Positions 17,684 to 26,442 of a stretch of DNA of 64,000 nt are shown here, piece after piece. Position numbers and translations under genes: made by a program. The notes under the pieces were generated by a model, which saw only the letters and a list, made by a program, of their open reading frames with translations, searched no databases and was not told the origin of the DNA. Each line of letters starts with the position of its first letter. Position 1 is the stretch's first letter. The DNA is from Segatella baroniae DSM 16972 = JCM 13447 (GTDB taxonomy: Bacteria; Bacteroidota; Bacteroidia; Bacteroidales; Bacteroidaceae): contig NZ_AUFQ01000002.1 of assembly GCF_000426585.1 (NCBI RefSeq), positions 124,001 through 188,000 on the forward strand, in the 5' to 3' direction.

Positions 17684-17714
17684 TTTGTCGGCTCCAAAAT
17701 AAACCGTACTTTTG
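17684..17714 (+). promoter_or_regulatory. Promoter P1 of the ECF sigma gene, TTTG-N19-TACTTTTG
   Basis: Full match to the Bacteroidetes consensus: TTTG 17684-17687 and TACTTTTG 17707-17714. The leader to the ATG at 17887 would be about 165 nt. Confidence 0.65.
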
Positions 17715-17806
17715 TCAGACCTGCGCAGCCGCCGCACCTGCTTTCGCCCAGTGAAACGCCACGAACGAGCGCACGGCTTTTCGACGTCTGCCTTGTTGGA
17801 TTTACA

Positions 17807-17814
17807 TACTTTTG
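17807..17814 (+). promoter_or_regulatory. Second -7 box TACTTTTG (P2), 100 bp downstream of P1
   Basis: Identical octamer exactly 100 bp after the P1 box and 72 bp before the sigma start, but no -33 TTTG at 19-20 bp. May be a weaker or factor-dependent start site. Confidence 0.4.
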
Positions 17815-17886
17815 CCAAGACGATGGTCCTTCGCACGTCGAGAGTCGTCAGATGAGCAAGCCAAATATCTCCCCAATCCGCCGTAT

Positions 17887-18471
17887 ATGAGCACGCACGA
17901 ATCCGACCGCATCCTGCTGGCCGCCCTGAGCCAAGGCGACGAAGAGGCTTTCGACGCCGTCTTCCGCAACTATTACCCCAAGATCAAGTTCTTCGCGACC
18001 CGCCTTTGCGGCGACGAAGCCGAAGGGGAGAACATCGCGCAGGACCTTTTCATGCAGCTGTGGATCAGGCGCGACCGGCTGACCGACATCCAACACTTGG
18101 AAAACTACATCTACACGATGGCCAAGCGGGCGTCGTTCGAACAGATCCGACGCTCGCTTCTACGCCGGCGCGCCCGCCTCGACACGCCCGCCGAAGCGTC
18201 GGACGACGCCCTCGACGACGAACTGCACTGCAAGGAGCTGATGGCACGCATCCGACAGGAGGTGGAGCACATGCCCAAGCAGCGGCGACGCATCTTCCTG
18301 ATGAGCCGGTACGAGGGACTCACCAACGAACAGATCGCCCAAGAGCTGGGCCTCAGCAAGCGGACGGTGGAGACCCACATCACGCTGGCACTGCAGCAAC
18401 TGCGCCAATTCATGCCGCTGCTGGAACTGCTGACGCTCGTGCTTGTAATCGGAAGCCGTCACCAATCGTAA
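17887..18471 (+). CDS. ECF sigma-70 family RNA polymerase sigma factor
   Basis: 194 residues with sigma region 2 (YYPKIKFFATRLCGDEAEGENIAQDLFMQLW) and region 4 helix-turn-helix (LTNEQIAQELGLSKRTVETHI). It is the ECF type that Bacteroidales pair with FecR anti-sigma and SusC transducers. The start at 17887 (MSTHESD) is preferred to 17812, which lies inside the P2 promoter box. The FecR gene follows after 93 bp. Expected role: activates the downstream SusCD operon when the SusC STN domain signals ligand binding. Confidence 0.93.
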   Translation: MSTHESDRILLAALSQGDEEAFDAVFRNYYPKIKFFATRLCGDEAEGENIAQDLFMQLWIRRDRLTDIQHLENYIYTMAKRASFEQIRRSLLRRRARLDTPAEASDDALDDELHCKELMARIRQEVEHMPKQRRRIFLMSRYEGLTNEQIAQELGLSKRTVETHITLALQQLRQFMPLLELLTLVLVIGSRHQS

Positions 18472-18503
18472 GAAACCTTTCCTCTTTATCTTTTATTAAC
18501 ACA

Positions 18504-18527
18504 CCATGGGTTACGTGTAATCCATGG
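18504..18527 (+). promoter_or_regulatory. Intercistronic hairpin between sigma and FecR genes
   Basis: CCATGGGTTAC / GTAATCCATGG forms an 11-bp stem (one G-T pair) around a 2-nt centre. It may tune expression of the anti-sigma relative to the sigma gene. Confidence 0.4.
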
Positions 18528-18564
18528 TTCATCCCTCCTATCTATATCAACCGAAGTCCAACAC

Positions 18565-19569
18565 ATGGAAATCAAAGAAATCCAACAGCTTGTCCAGGCC
18601 TACTTCGACGGCATCTTCCCACCCGAAGGACGGTCGTTGCTGAAACGCTGGCTCATCCTTCCGACCGATGCCGAGCGGAAAGACCACGCCCTCAAGGCCG
18701 TCTGGAACAACGCCGAACCCGACGCCACCGACGTCGAAGCAGCCCTGGAGACGTTCCGAAACAACCGCCGAAGCTACGAACGGCAGCGGCAACGACGGCA
18801 CAGAACGGCCCTGCTGCTCCGCCGGGCAGCCGTCTTGGCCCTTCCATTGCTGGCCGCCGCGGCCGCCTGGAAGCTCTCCGCCGACTATCACGCACAGCCC
18901 CGGCTGGCCGAATTTCATGTGGGCGAAGGACGCATCGACAGCCTGACGCTGGCCGACGGCTCCAAGATCATCGTCAACGCGGCCTCCACGCTGCTCTACC
19001 CCGCAACCTTCAACCCGCACACGGGCCGCCGCGACGTCTTCCTGACGGGAGAAGCCCACTTCGAAGTGGCCAAGGACGAGCGCCATCCCTTCATCGTCCA
19101 CGCGGGCAACCTCGACATACGGGTGCTGGGAACCCACTTCAACGTGCGTGCATACGCCGACGACGGCGACATCGTCACCACGCTCGAAGAGGGCAGCGTC
19201 AGGCTCTCCGACGACAGCAGGGCCGCCCTCATGAAGCCCGGCGAGCAAATCGCCTATCGACGGGTCGACGGCTTCATGCGACGGAAGCAGGTCAAGGCCG
19301 ACGATTTCAGGCTGTGGACCCAGGGACGGGTCGACTTTCACGACCAACCGCTGCAGCTGATACTCGAACAAATCGGCACGCTCTATCACGTCACGTTCGA
19401 CATCGACGACTCCATCGACCTGCGCCAACGCTTCACCATGGACTTCAACCGCAACGAGAACATCGACGAGGTGATGGCCGTCATCAGTCGGCTGGACAAC
19501 GGTTTCCGATACCACCGACAGGGAAAGACCATCCGGCTCCACGCCAAAAGGAAGACCGCCGCGCCATAG
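18565..19569 (+). CDS. FecR-family anti-sigma factor
   Basis: 334 residues. A cytoplasmic N-terminal part (about 1-85), one membrane helix (AAVLALPLLAAAAAWKL, about 92-108), the periplasmic FecR domain (about 120-225, FLTGEAHFEVAKDERHPFIVHAG) and a C-terminal DUF4974/STN-like domain (about 255-325) are visible. It should hold the upstream sigma factor until the SusC receptor signals. Located 93 bp after the sigma gene and 62 bp before SusC. Confidence 0.92.
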   Translation: MEIKEIQQLVQAYFDGIFPPEGRSLLKRWLILPTDAERKDHALKAVWNNAEPDATDVEAALETFRNNRRSYERQRQRRHRTALLLRRAAVLALPLLAAAAAWKLSADYHAQPRLAEFHVGEGRIDSLTLADGSKIIVNAASTLLYPATFNPHTGRRDVFLTGEAHFEVAKDERHPFIVHAGNLDIRVLGTHFNVRAYADDGDIVTTLEEGSVRLSDDSRAALMKPGEQIAYRRVDGFMRRKQVKADDFRLWTQGRVDFHDQPLQLILEQIGTLYHVTFDIDDSIDLRQRFTMDFNRNENIDEVMAVISRLDNGFRYHRQGKTIRLHAKRKTAAP

Positions 19570-19631
19570 GACGCAGCCTTGACAAACCCATCGACAAGCA
19601 CATTCCATCAAATACTTTAATTCTAAAACTC

Positions 19632-22600
19632 ATGATGCTTAAATTCAATCATCACCCAAGGGTGCCCGGGCGAAAAGGACAGCTGCTCCTTCTCGGCCTA
19701 TGCCTCGCGTTCTCCACCCACACGATGGGCCAGAACCAAGTTGTCAACCTACAGAAAACCACCAACAGCGTGCAATCGCTCATCACGGCCATCGAGCGGC
19801 AGACCTCGTTGTCCGTCGACTACAGGCAAAGCACGCTCAACCTGGACCGAAAGGTCAAGACCGCTTCTCGCTCGGAGAACCTCTCTTCCCTCCTCGATCA
19901 AATGCTCAAGGACACCGATTTGGAATACACCTTGTCGGGACGGCACATCATCATCACCCCAAAACAGGGCCGGGCGAAGGCTCCACAGCAGGCGGGTGTG
20001 CCGCAAAAGGTCAAGGGGCAGGTGGTCGACGCAAAGGGTGAGCCGCTCGTCGGCGTCACCGTCAAGGTGAAAGGCACCACCCAGGCCGCCATCACCGACA
20101 TGAACGGCAACTACACCATCGACGCCCGCCGCGGCGACACCCTGGAGTTCTCCTATGTGGGCTTCACCAACAAGGAGATAAAAGCCGATGGCGGCAAGGG
20201 GAATGTGACACTCAGCGAGAGTGCAGAGACGCTCGACCAGGTGATTGTCATCGGCTACGGTACGGTGAGAAAGGCCGACCTGGCCGGTTCGGTGGGCGTA
20301 ATGGACGGCAAGAAGTTCAGCGACCAGCCTATCACTCGGATTTCCGACGCCTTCCAAGGACGCATTTCGGGCGTGCAGGTGGCCAACAGCGGCGTGCCCG
20401 GCGGCACCATCAAGATACGTGTGCGCGGCGCAGGCTCGGTCAACCGCAGCAACGACCCGCTCTATGTCATCGACGGCATCGCCCGAGAAAGCGGCTTACA
20501 GGGTATCAATCCCGAAGACGTACAGTCGGTGCAGATACTCAAGGACGCCTCGGCCACGGCCATCTACGGTTCGCGCGGCTCCAACGGCGTGGTGCTCATC
20601 ACCACCAAGAGCGGGCACGAAGGCCGCACGCAAGTGAGCTTCGACGCACAGATAGGTGTGAGCAATGTGGCCAAACGCTACAAAACGCTGTCGCCCTACG
20701 AGTTTGCCACAGCCTACAACGAGGTGCACGCCAACACTTTCGACGGGGCAAGCCTCAACGACTTCAAGAACGGAACAAAGGGAACGGATTGGCAGGACGC
20801 CATGTTCCAGACCGGAACGACACGCGACTACAAAGTTGCGCTCAGCAGTGGCAACGCCACCAACCAGTATTACGTCTCGGCCAACTACATGGGACAGACG
20901 GGGGCGGTCATCGAAACGAAGAACGAACGCTATCAGGCACGCGTCAACCTCTCGTCCGACATCACGCCATGGCTCAACATCAAGACCGACATCAACGCAT
21001 CGCACACGAAGACGAAGAACTTCAACTTCGGTGCTTCCACCGAGAACGTACTGTGGAACATGCTCAACTTCTCGCCCGTCACCGACATCCGAGACGCCAA
21101 TGGCAACTACGTGAAGCGTGACTACTACTGTGCGCTCACGTCGGACAACCCTGTCGCCATGATGAAAGAGAACGAAGGACAGACCCGTCACGACATTTTC
21201 ACGGGACATGTAGACCTGCGGTTCAACATCATGAAGGGCCTCACGTTCACTACAACCAATGGCGTGGACTACATGGACACGAAGTATTACAACTTCACTT
21301 CCAAGAAAGTGGGCGACTCCAACGGCATGTCCAACCGCGACGGACAGCGCATGACACTGCAGACGACCAACAACCTGACCTACAATGGCAGCTGGGGACA
21401 ACACTCCCTGACGGCGACAGGCGTCTTTGAAGCCACGCGTTCGAAGTATCGCTACATGTATCTGGCGGGTGACAACCTGCTGACCGAGAGCGTGAAGTGG
21501 TGGAACGTGGGCCTGGCCCGCAGCCGCAACCAAGACAACGGCTACTCTTCGTGGACACTGCTTTCGTGGGTCGGCCGCGTCATGTACAACTATGCCGACC
21601 GCTATCTCGTCACCGGCACGTTCCGTGCGGACGGCTCTTCCAAGTTCTTCAACAACAAATGGGGCTACTTCCCGTCGCTGGCCGTGGCGTGGTCGTTGGG
21701 CAACGAGGAGTTCATGAAACGTCAGAACGTCATCCAGGACGCCAAAGTGCGGGTGAGCTATGGCCTTGTGGGCAGCCAGGCCATCGACCCCTACGAAACG
21801 CTGGGGCTGATGCGACAGACGGGCTACGCCTTTGGCGGAACCTCCAAATACACCGGTTTCTGGTCGGGGACGAGCGTAGCCACACCCGATCTGACCTGGG
21901 AGAAAACGCATCAGTTCAATGTTGGCCTCGACTTCGCCATGCTCAACCGGAGTCTCCGTTTCTCTTTCGACTTCTTCAAGAAGCTCACCAAGGACGGACT
22001 TCTCAAGAAATCAATGCCCAACTATGACGGCGGCGGCACCTATTGGGTCAATGCGGCCGAGGTTTCCAACCAAGGATTGGAGTTCTCCATCGACGCGAAT
22101 GTCGTCAACAGGAGCAGCTTCAACTGGTCAAGTACGCTGACCGGAACTTATCTGAAGAATGAAGTTACGTCGTTGGACAACATCCCCTACGTCACCGGAT
22201 ATACGCCCGCGTCGGGTCTTACCGACGCCGTCACCCGCATCGTAAAGGGCAAACCCATCGGTTCCTTCTATCTTTACAAGTGGACCGGGCTTGACAAAGA
22301 CGGCCACGACACCTACGCCGACCTCGACAACAGCGGCACCGTGTCGGAAGGCGACCGCTCCATCATCGGCAACGCCAACCCCGATTTCACGCTGGGATGG
22401 AACAATCACCTCACTTACAAGAACTGGGAACTCAATGTTTTCTTCACGGGTGCGTTCGGAGCGCAGCGTCTCAACCTGATGAGATACTCGGGAGCGTCGA
22501 TGAACGGCAAGTCAACCTTCGTCACATTGAAGGAGGCTTACTACGAATCCTTCGGCAAATCTGCCCATCCGCGCTACCCCGCCTTGAACGTGACGGGCAA

Positions 22601-22889
22601 CAACTACCAGGCCGCGTCGACCAAATGGCTTGAAGACGCCGACTATCTGCGGCTCGACAACATCACCCTGGCCTACAACCTGTCGAAGAACATCACGAAG
22701 TTTGCCGACCTCCGCATCTCTCTCAGCTGCCAGAATCTGTTCACCCTCACGGGCTACAAGGGCATGGACCCGGCCGGCTTGTCGTTCATGGACTCGTCAT
22801 TGGGAAGCGTGGATGTCAACGACGGTATCGACATGGGGGCCTATCCGCTCTGCCGAACATTCACTATCGGCGTGAAGATGAACTTCTAA
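19632..22889 (+). CDS. SusC/RagA-family TonB-linked outer membrane receptor with STN domain
   Basis: 1085 residues. After a signal peptide (to about THTMGQ) come an STN signalling domain (about 38-110), a CarboxypepD_reg-like domain (about 125-205), a plug with VIVIGYGTV and ILKDASATAIYGSRGSNGVVLITTK, and the barrel ending in IGVKMNF. The STN domain fits signalling to the FecR-sigma pair immediately upstream. The start at 19632 (or 19635) is chosen for the signal peptide; an open frame extends far upstream across sigma and FecR genes without meaning. SusD follows after 20 bp. Imports the glycan or glycopeptide of this PUL. Confidence 0.95.
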   Translation: MMLKFNHHPRVPGRKGQLLLLGLCLAFSTHTMGQNQVVNLQKTTNSVQSLITAIERQTSLSVDYRQSTLNLDRKVKTASRSENLSSLLDQMLKDTDLEYTLSGRHIIITPKQGRAKAPQQAGVPQKVKGQVVDAKGEPLVGVTVKVKGTTQAAITDMNGNYTIDARRGDTLEFSYVGFTNKEIKADGGKGNVTLSESAETLDQVIVIGYGTVRKADLAGSVGVMDGKKFSDQPITRISDAFQGRISGVQVANSGVPGGTIKIRVRGAGSVNRSNDPLYVIDGIARESGLQGINPEDVQSVQILKDASATAIYGSRGSNGVVLITTKSGHEGRTQVSFDAQIGVSNVAKRYKTLSPYEFATAYNEVHANTFDGASLNDFKNGTKGTDWQDAMFQTGTTRDYKVALSSGNATNQYYVSANYMGQTGAVIETKNERYQARVNLSSDITPWLNIKTDINASHTKTKNFNFGASTENVLWNMLNFSPVTDIRDANGNYVKRDYYCALTSDNPVAMMKENEGQTRHDIFTGHVDLRFNIMKGLTFTTTNGVDYMDTKYYNFTSKKVGDSNGMSNRDGQRMTLQTTNNLTYNGSWGQHSLTATGVFEATRSKYRYMYLAGDNLLTESVKWWNVGLARSRNQDNGYSSWTLLSWVGRVMYNYADRYLVTGTFRADGSSKFFNNKWGYFPSLAVAWSLGNEEFMKRQNVIQDAKVRVSYGLVGSQAIDPYETLGLMRQTGYAFGGTSKYTGFWSGTSVATPDLTWEKTHQFNVGLDFAMLNRSLRFSFDFFKKLTKDGLLKKSMPNYDGGGTYWVNAAEVSNQGLEFSIDANVVNRSSFNWSSTLTGTYLKNEVTSLDNIPYVTGYTPASGLTDAVTRIVKGKPIGSFYLYKWTGLDKDGHDTYADLDNSGTVSEGDRSIIGNANPDFTLGWNNHLTYKNWELNVFFTGAFGAQRLNLMRYSGASMNGKSTFVTLKEAYYESFGKSAHPRYPALNVTGNNYQAASTKWLEDADYLRLDNITLAYNLSKNITKFADLRISLSCQNLFTLTGYKGMDPAGLSFMDSSLGSVDVNDGIDMGAYPLCRTFTIGVKMNF

Positions 22890-22909
22890 TCATTTAACCT
22901 TATACTGTT

Positions 22910-24493
22910 ATGAAACTCAGATACATATTCTATAGCGCGCTGACAATGGCCGTAGCGGTCACTTCCTGCAACGATGCGCTCGATGAAAACCCCAAGGGTA
23001 AACTCACTCCAGAGACCTTCTTCTCCACCCAGGACGAACTGGACATGGGCACCTATGCCCTCTATCGCAAGGTCTGCGACATGCAGACAAACACCAATCC
23101 GATGATGGCGGCCTGGCAAGGGGACGACATCACGACCAATCCGGGCAGCAACAAGCAAGACTTGGCCGACGTGGACGCATTCCATCCGAGCGACGGCAAC
23201 AAGGGTGCCAAGTGGCTTTGGGAGACTTCCTACAAAGTAATCAAGGCGGCAAACGGTATCGTCAACAATGTCGAAAAGTGCCCGACGACCAAGGAGGAAA
23301 TCAATATCGCCCTGGGACAGGCCAAGTTCTGGCGGGCACTCAACTACTTCTTCCTGGTCAGAAGGTTCGGTCCTGTTCCGCTGACGCTGAAAGGTGATGT
23401 GGACTACAACCGCCCGTTGAGCAGTGTCGAAGCCGTTTACACGCAGATAGTGAGCGACCTGAAGGACTGCGTGGCTACGCTTCCAACCTCCTACAGCACC
23501 AAGCCGCGCCACATAGACGGCAACAACGTCTACATCACCAAGCAGGCGGCAGAAGCCACTTTGGCCTCCGTCTATATGGCAATGGCCGGCTGGCCGCTCC
23601 ATCAAACGGCCTATTACAAGGACGCCGCGGCCATGGCCAAGGGCGTTATTGATGGAGTGAAGAGCGGAAAGTACGAGTATATTCTCGAACCGGAGTACAA
23701 ACACGTGTATTCCGTCAGCCACAACAACACCAACGAGACCGTCGTCGGTATCAACTACTCGGGTTCTTTCGTCTGGGACGAGGACTCCGAGATGTCCAAG
23801 AGCAACCTCTTCGAATCGCTCGGAGGCTGGGGCGACGGCTGGGGAACCATCAAGTTCTGGAAAGATTTCCCCACCGGACCGCGCAAGGACGCCACTTATA
23901 ATCCCAAGATATTGAAGAACAACGGCCGTAAAGGTGAGACAGAACTCATCGATTGGTGGCAGACCGAGGAGTGTCATCCTATGTTTTGCCTGCTCACGAT
24001 GGGCGAAGGAAACGGTGATTATGACTACACCAAGCCTGCATCCTACACCTCGACGAACGGTCACCGCCATCGTCTGATCCGCTATTCAGAGGTCTTGCTG
24101 TGGTATGCCGAGGCACAAGCACGTGCCGACGGTACACCGAACGCGTTGGCATACGAGTGCGTCAACAAGGTAAGAAGCCGTGCGGGACTGCCCAATCTCA
24201 CCCCGGGACTCGGCGGCGAGGCCTTTGCCGAAGCCTGTTTCAAGGAACATGGTTGGGAAGTGGCCGGCTATTGGAACGCGCTCGTCACCCGTCGCGACGA
24301 CCTCATGCGCCTGAACAGGCTGGAACAGACCTTCAACGATCGCGTGAAGAACGAGCCGATAGAGGTGGCTCCGGGCATTTCGGTGAAGGAGACGGTGCTC
24401 GTTCCGGCCAATGTGAAGTGGCAGGGAGAGAAGAGTATCTACCTTCCCTACCCCGCGTTCGACGCCGAGTTGAACAAGAATCTGAAGCGATAG
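22910..24493 (+). CDS. SusD/RagB-family nutrient-binding outer membrane lipoprotein
   Basis: 527 residues. The lipobox region is AVTSC near residue 20, followed by NDALDENPKGKLTPETFFST, typical of SusD. The TPR-rich core (AKFWRALNYFFLVRRFGPVPL) and the C-terminal KNLKR are in place. It caps the SusC barrel at the surface and binds the oligosaccharide. 20 bp after susC; a strong hairpin (24514-24551) separates it from the enzyme genes. Confidence 0.94.
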   Translation: MKLRYIFYSALTMAVAVTSCNDALDENPKGKLTPETFFSTQDELDMGTYALYRKVCDMQTNTNPMMAAWQGDDITTNPGSNKQDLADVDAFHPSDGNKGAKWLWETSYKVIKAANGIVNNVEKCPTTKEEINIALGQAKFWRALNYFFLVRRFGPVPLTLKGDVDYNRPLSSVEAVYTQIVSDLKDCVATLPTSYSTKPRHIDGNNVYITKQAAEATLASVYMAMAGWPLHQTAYYKDAAAMAKGVIDGVKSGKYEYILEPEYKHVYSVSHNNTNETVVGINYSGSFVWDEDSEMSKSNLFESLGGWGDGWGTIKFWKDFPTGPRKDATYNPKILKNNGRKGETELIDWWQTEECHPMFCLLTMGEGNGDYDYTKPASYTSTNGHRHRLIRYSEVLLWYAEAQARADGTPNALAYECVNKVRSRAGLPNLTPGLGGEAFAEACFKEHGWEVAGYWNALVTRRDDLMRLNRLEQTFNDRVKNEPIEVAPGISVKETVLVPANVKWQGEKSIYLPYPAFDAELNKNLKR

Positions 24494-24513
24494 CGCATTG
24501 AACACTCCATTTC

Positions 24514-24551
24514 GGGTAGGCTTCCGCAACTCGATGGCGGAAAGCCTACCC
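24514..24551 (+). terminator. Terminator-like hairpin after susD
   Basis: GGGTAGGCTTCCGC pairs with GCGGAAAGCCTACCC (one bulged A) and is followed by TCCTTTTC. Placed inside the PUL between SusD and the enzymes, it probably lowers read-through so that SusCD exceeds the enzymes. Confidence 0.65.
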
Positions 24552-24574
24552 TCCTTTTCACAACCAACATTCCG

Positions 24575-26410
24575 ATGAAACACTTCTTCCTGCTACTCTT
24601 CCTGCTGGGCATGGCGCCCCCCCTGCCTGCCACCGACCTTCTCATCGAAGCCGAGAGCTTCAAGGATAAGGGTGGATGGCGGGTCGACCAGCAGTTCATG
24701 GACATCATGGGGTCGCCCTATCTGCTGGCGCACGGCATGGGAAAGCCCGTGAAGGAGGCCGCCACGTCGTTCCATCTGCCGACGGCCGACACCTATTATA
24801 TATATGTACGCGCGTATAACTGGACGTCGCCGTGGGTCTCGGGCAAGGGGCCAGGGGGCTTTGCCGTCGCCCTCGACGGCCGGGTCGTCGGCACGGCGGG
24901 CCACTATGGTCAGGCGTGGGAGTGGCAACGCGTGGGACAAAGCAGGCTCAAGGCAGGCAACCATCGCCTCGCGCTCCGCGACTTGCAGGGCTTCGACGGC
25001 CGTTGCGACGCCGTCTTCCTGACCAACCGCAAGGACTTCATTCCACCGAAAGACGCCGACACCGCTTGGAGAGACGCGCTGAATCCTGTCCAGACGACCA
25101 CCCGAAACTTCGATTTCGTGGTCGTCGGCGGTGGTGTCGCGGGCATGTGCGCCGCCGCTTCGGCCGCCCGACTGGGCCTGAAAACGGCCTTGGTCAACGA
25201 CCGCCCCATGTGGGGAGGCTGCAACAGCTCAGACATCCGCGTACACTTGGGCGGCGACATCGAGGTGGGACGCCATCCCAACTTAGGCAAGATGATATGC
25301 GAGTTCGGCCCGTCGCGCGAAGGCAACGCCCAACCGGCCCCTTATTATGAAGATGAAAAGAAGGACTCGTTTCTCCGAAGCGAACCCAACATCACCCTAT
25401 TGCCCAACTATCACGCCGTGGACGTCAGAAAAACAGGGAATAAAATCACCGACATCGTCATACAACACATCGAAGACGGCAGCCGCATCAGGCTGGAAGC
25501 ACCGCTCTTCGCCGACTGCACGGGCGACGGAACGATAGGCTTCAAGGCCGGGGCCGACTATCGGATGGGCCGCGAAGGCAAGGACGAGTTCTACGAAGAG
25601 CACGCGCCCGAACGACCGGACTCCATGACCATGGGGGCTTCCATCCAATGGTATTCCGTCAAGGGCAAGGAAAACTTCCCGCTGTTCGACAACGGCATTG
25701 CGCTGAACGACGAGAACTGCGACTTCGTCACACGAGGCGAATGGACCTGGGAGACGGGAATGGACCGCAACCAGATCACCGACGCCGAACAGATACGCGA
25801 CTACGGACTGATGGCCGTGTACTGCACGTGGAGCTGGCTCAAGAATCATTCGGCCCGAAAGGCCGAATACCGCAACCGAAAACTGGCGTGGGTGGGCTAC
25901 GTCAGTGGCAAACGAGAGTCGCGCAGGCTGCTCGGCGACTACATCCTGTCCGAGGAGGACATCATGAAGAACGTGCGCCACGAGGACGCCTCCTTCGCCA
26001 CGACCTGGAGCATAGACCTGCATTATCCCGACTCCGTGAACCAACGGCAGTTTCCGGGCCGCGCCTTCAAGGCCGACACCCGCCATCAGGTGCTCAGCCA
26101 GCCCTACGACGTGCCCTACCGATGCCTGTATTCGCGCAACGTCGACAACCTTTTCATGGCGGGACGCGACATCAGTGTCACCCACGTGGCACTGGGAACG
26201 ACGCGCGTCATGCGCACTTGCGGCATGGCGGGTGAGGTCGTCGGCATGGCGGCCCACCTCTGTCGGAAGCACGGAACGCTGCCCCGGGGCGTCTACCGCC
26301 ACCACCTGGGCGACCTGAAAGCCCTGATGGCGAAAGGCGCGGGCCGCCCCGACGCCGTGTTCAACCAGGGCTACAACGTCTGGAACCCATGGAGCAGAAC
26401 CAACAAATAA
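24575..26410 (+). CDS. Secreted FAD-dependent oxidoreductase with N-terminal beta domain
   Basis: 611 residues with a signal peptide. Residues about 22-155 form a carbohydrate-binding-like beta domain (LLIEAESFKDKGGWRVDQQF...). Residues about 178-600 are an FAD_oxidored-type (PF12831) flavoprotein: VVVGGGVAGMCAAASAARLG dinucleotide-binding motif with first Gly near 185, WGGCNSSDIRVHLGG, FADCTGDGTIG and the C-terminal NLFMAGRDISVTHVALGTTRVMRTC. Genes of this type occur in several host-glycan PULs; the substrate is not known to me. It follows SusD after a hairpin and precedes the GH20-EEP gene by 32 bp. Confidence 0.82.
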   Translation: MKHFFLLLFLLGMAPPLPATDLLIEAESFKDKGGWRVDQQFMDIMGSPYLLAHGMGKPVKEAATSFHLPTADTYYIYVRAYNWTSPWVSGKGPGGFAVALDGRVVGTAGHYGQAWEWQRVGQSRLKAGNHRLALRDLQGFDGRCDAVFLTNRKDFIPPKDADTAWRDALNPVQTTTRNFDFVVVGGGVAGMCAAASAARLGLKTALVNDRPMWGGCNSSDIRVHLGGDIEVGRHPNLGKMICEFGPSREGNAQPAPYYEDEKKDSFLRSEPNITLLPNYHAVDVRKTGNKITDIVIQHIEDGSRIRLEAPLFADCTGDGTIGFKAGADYRMGREGKDEFYEEHAPERPDSMTMGASIQWYSVKGKENFPLFDNGIALNDENCDFVTRGEWTWETGMDRNQITDAEQIRDYGLMAVYCTWSWLKNHSARKAEYRNRKLAWVGYVSGKRESRRLLGDYILSEEDIMKNVRHEDASFATTWSIDLHYPDSVNQRQFPGRAFKADTRHQVLSQPYDVPYRCLYSRNVDNLFMAGRDISVTHVALGTTRVMRTCGMAGEVVGMAAHLCRKHGTLPRGVYRHHLGDLKALMAKGAGRPDAVFNQGYNVWNPWSRTNK

Positions 26411-26442
26411 CCTTTTCAAACCGATAAAAGACCACATCTCCC

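Noticed and set aside
18006-19631. A 1627-residue protein running from sigma through FecR into SusC
   Set aside because: The upstream part lies in another frame of two well-supported genes and has the Arg/Pro/Ala-rich look of a shadow; SusC has a clear signal peptide at 19632.
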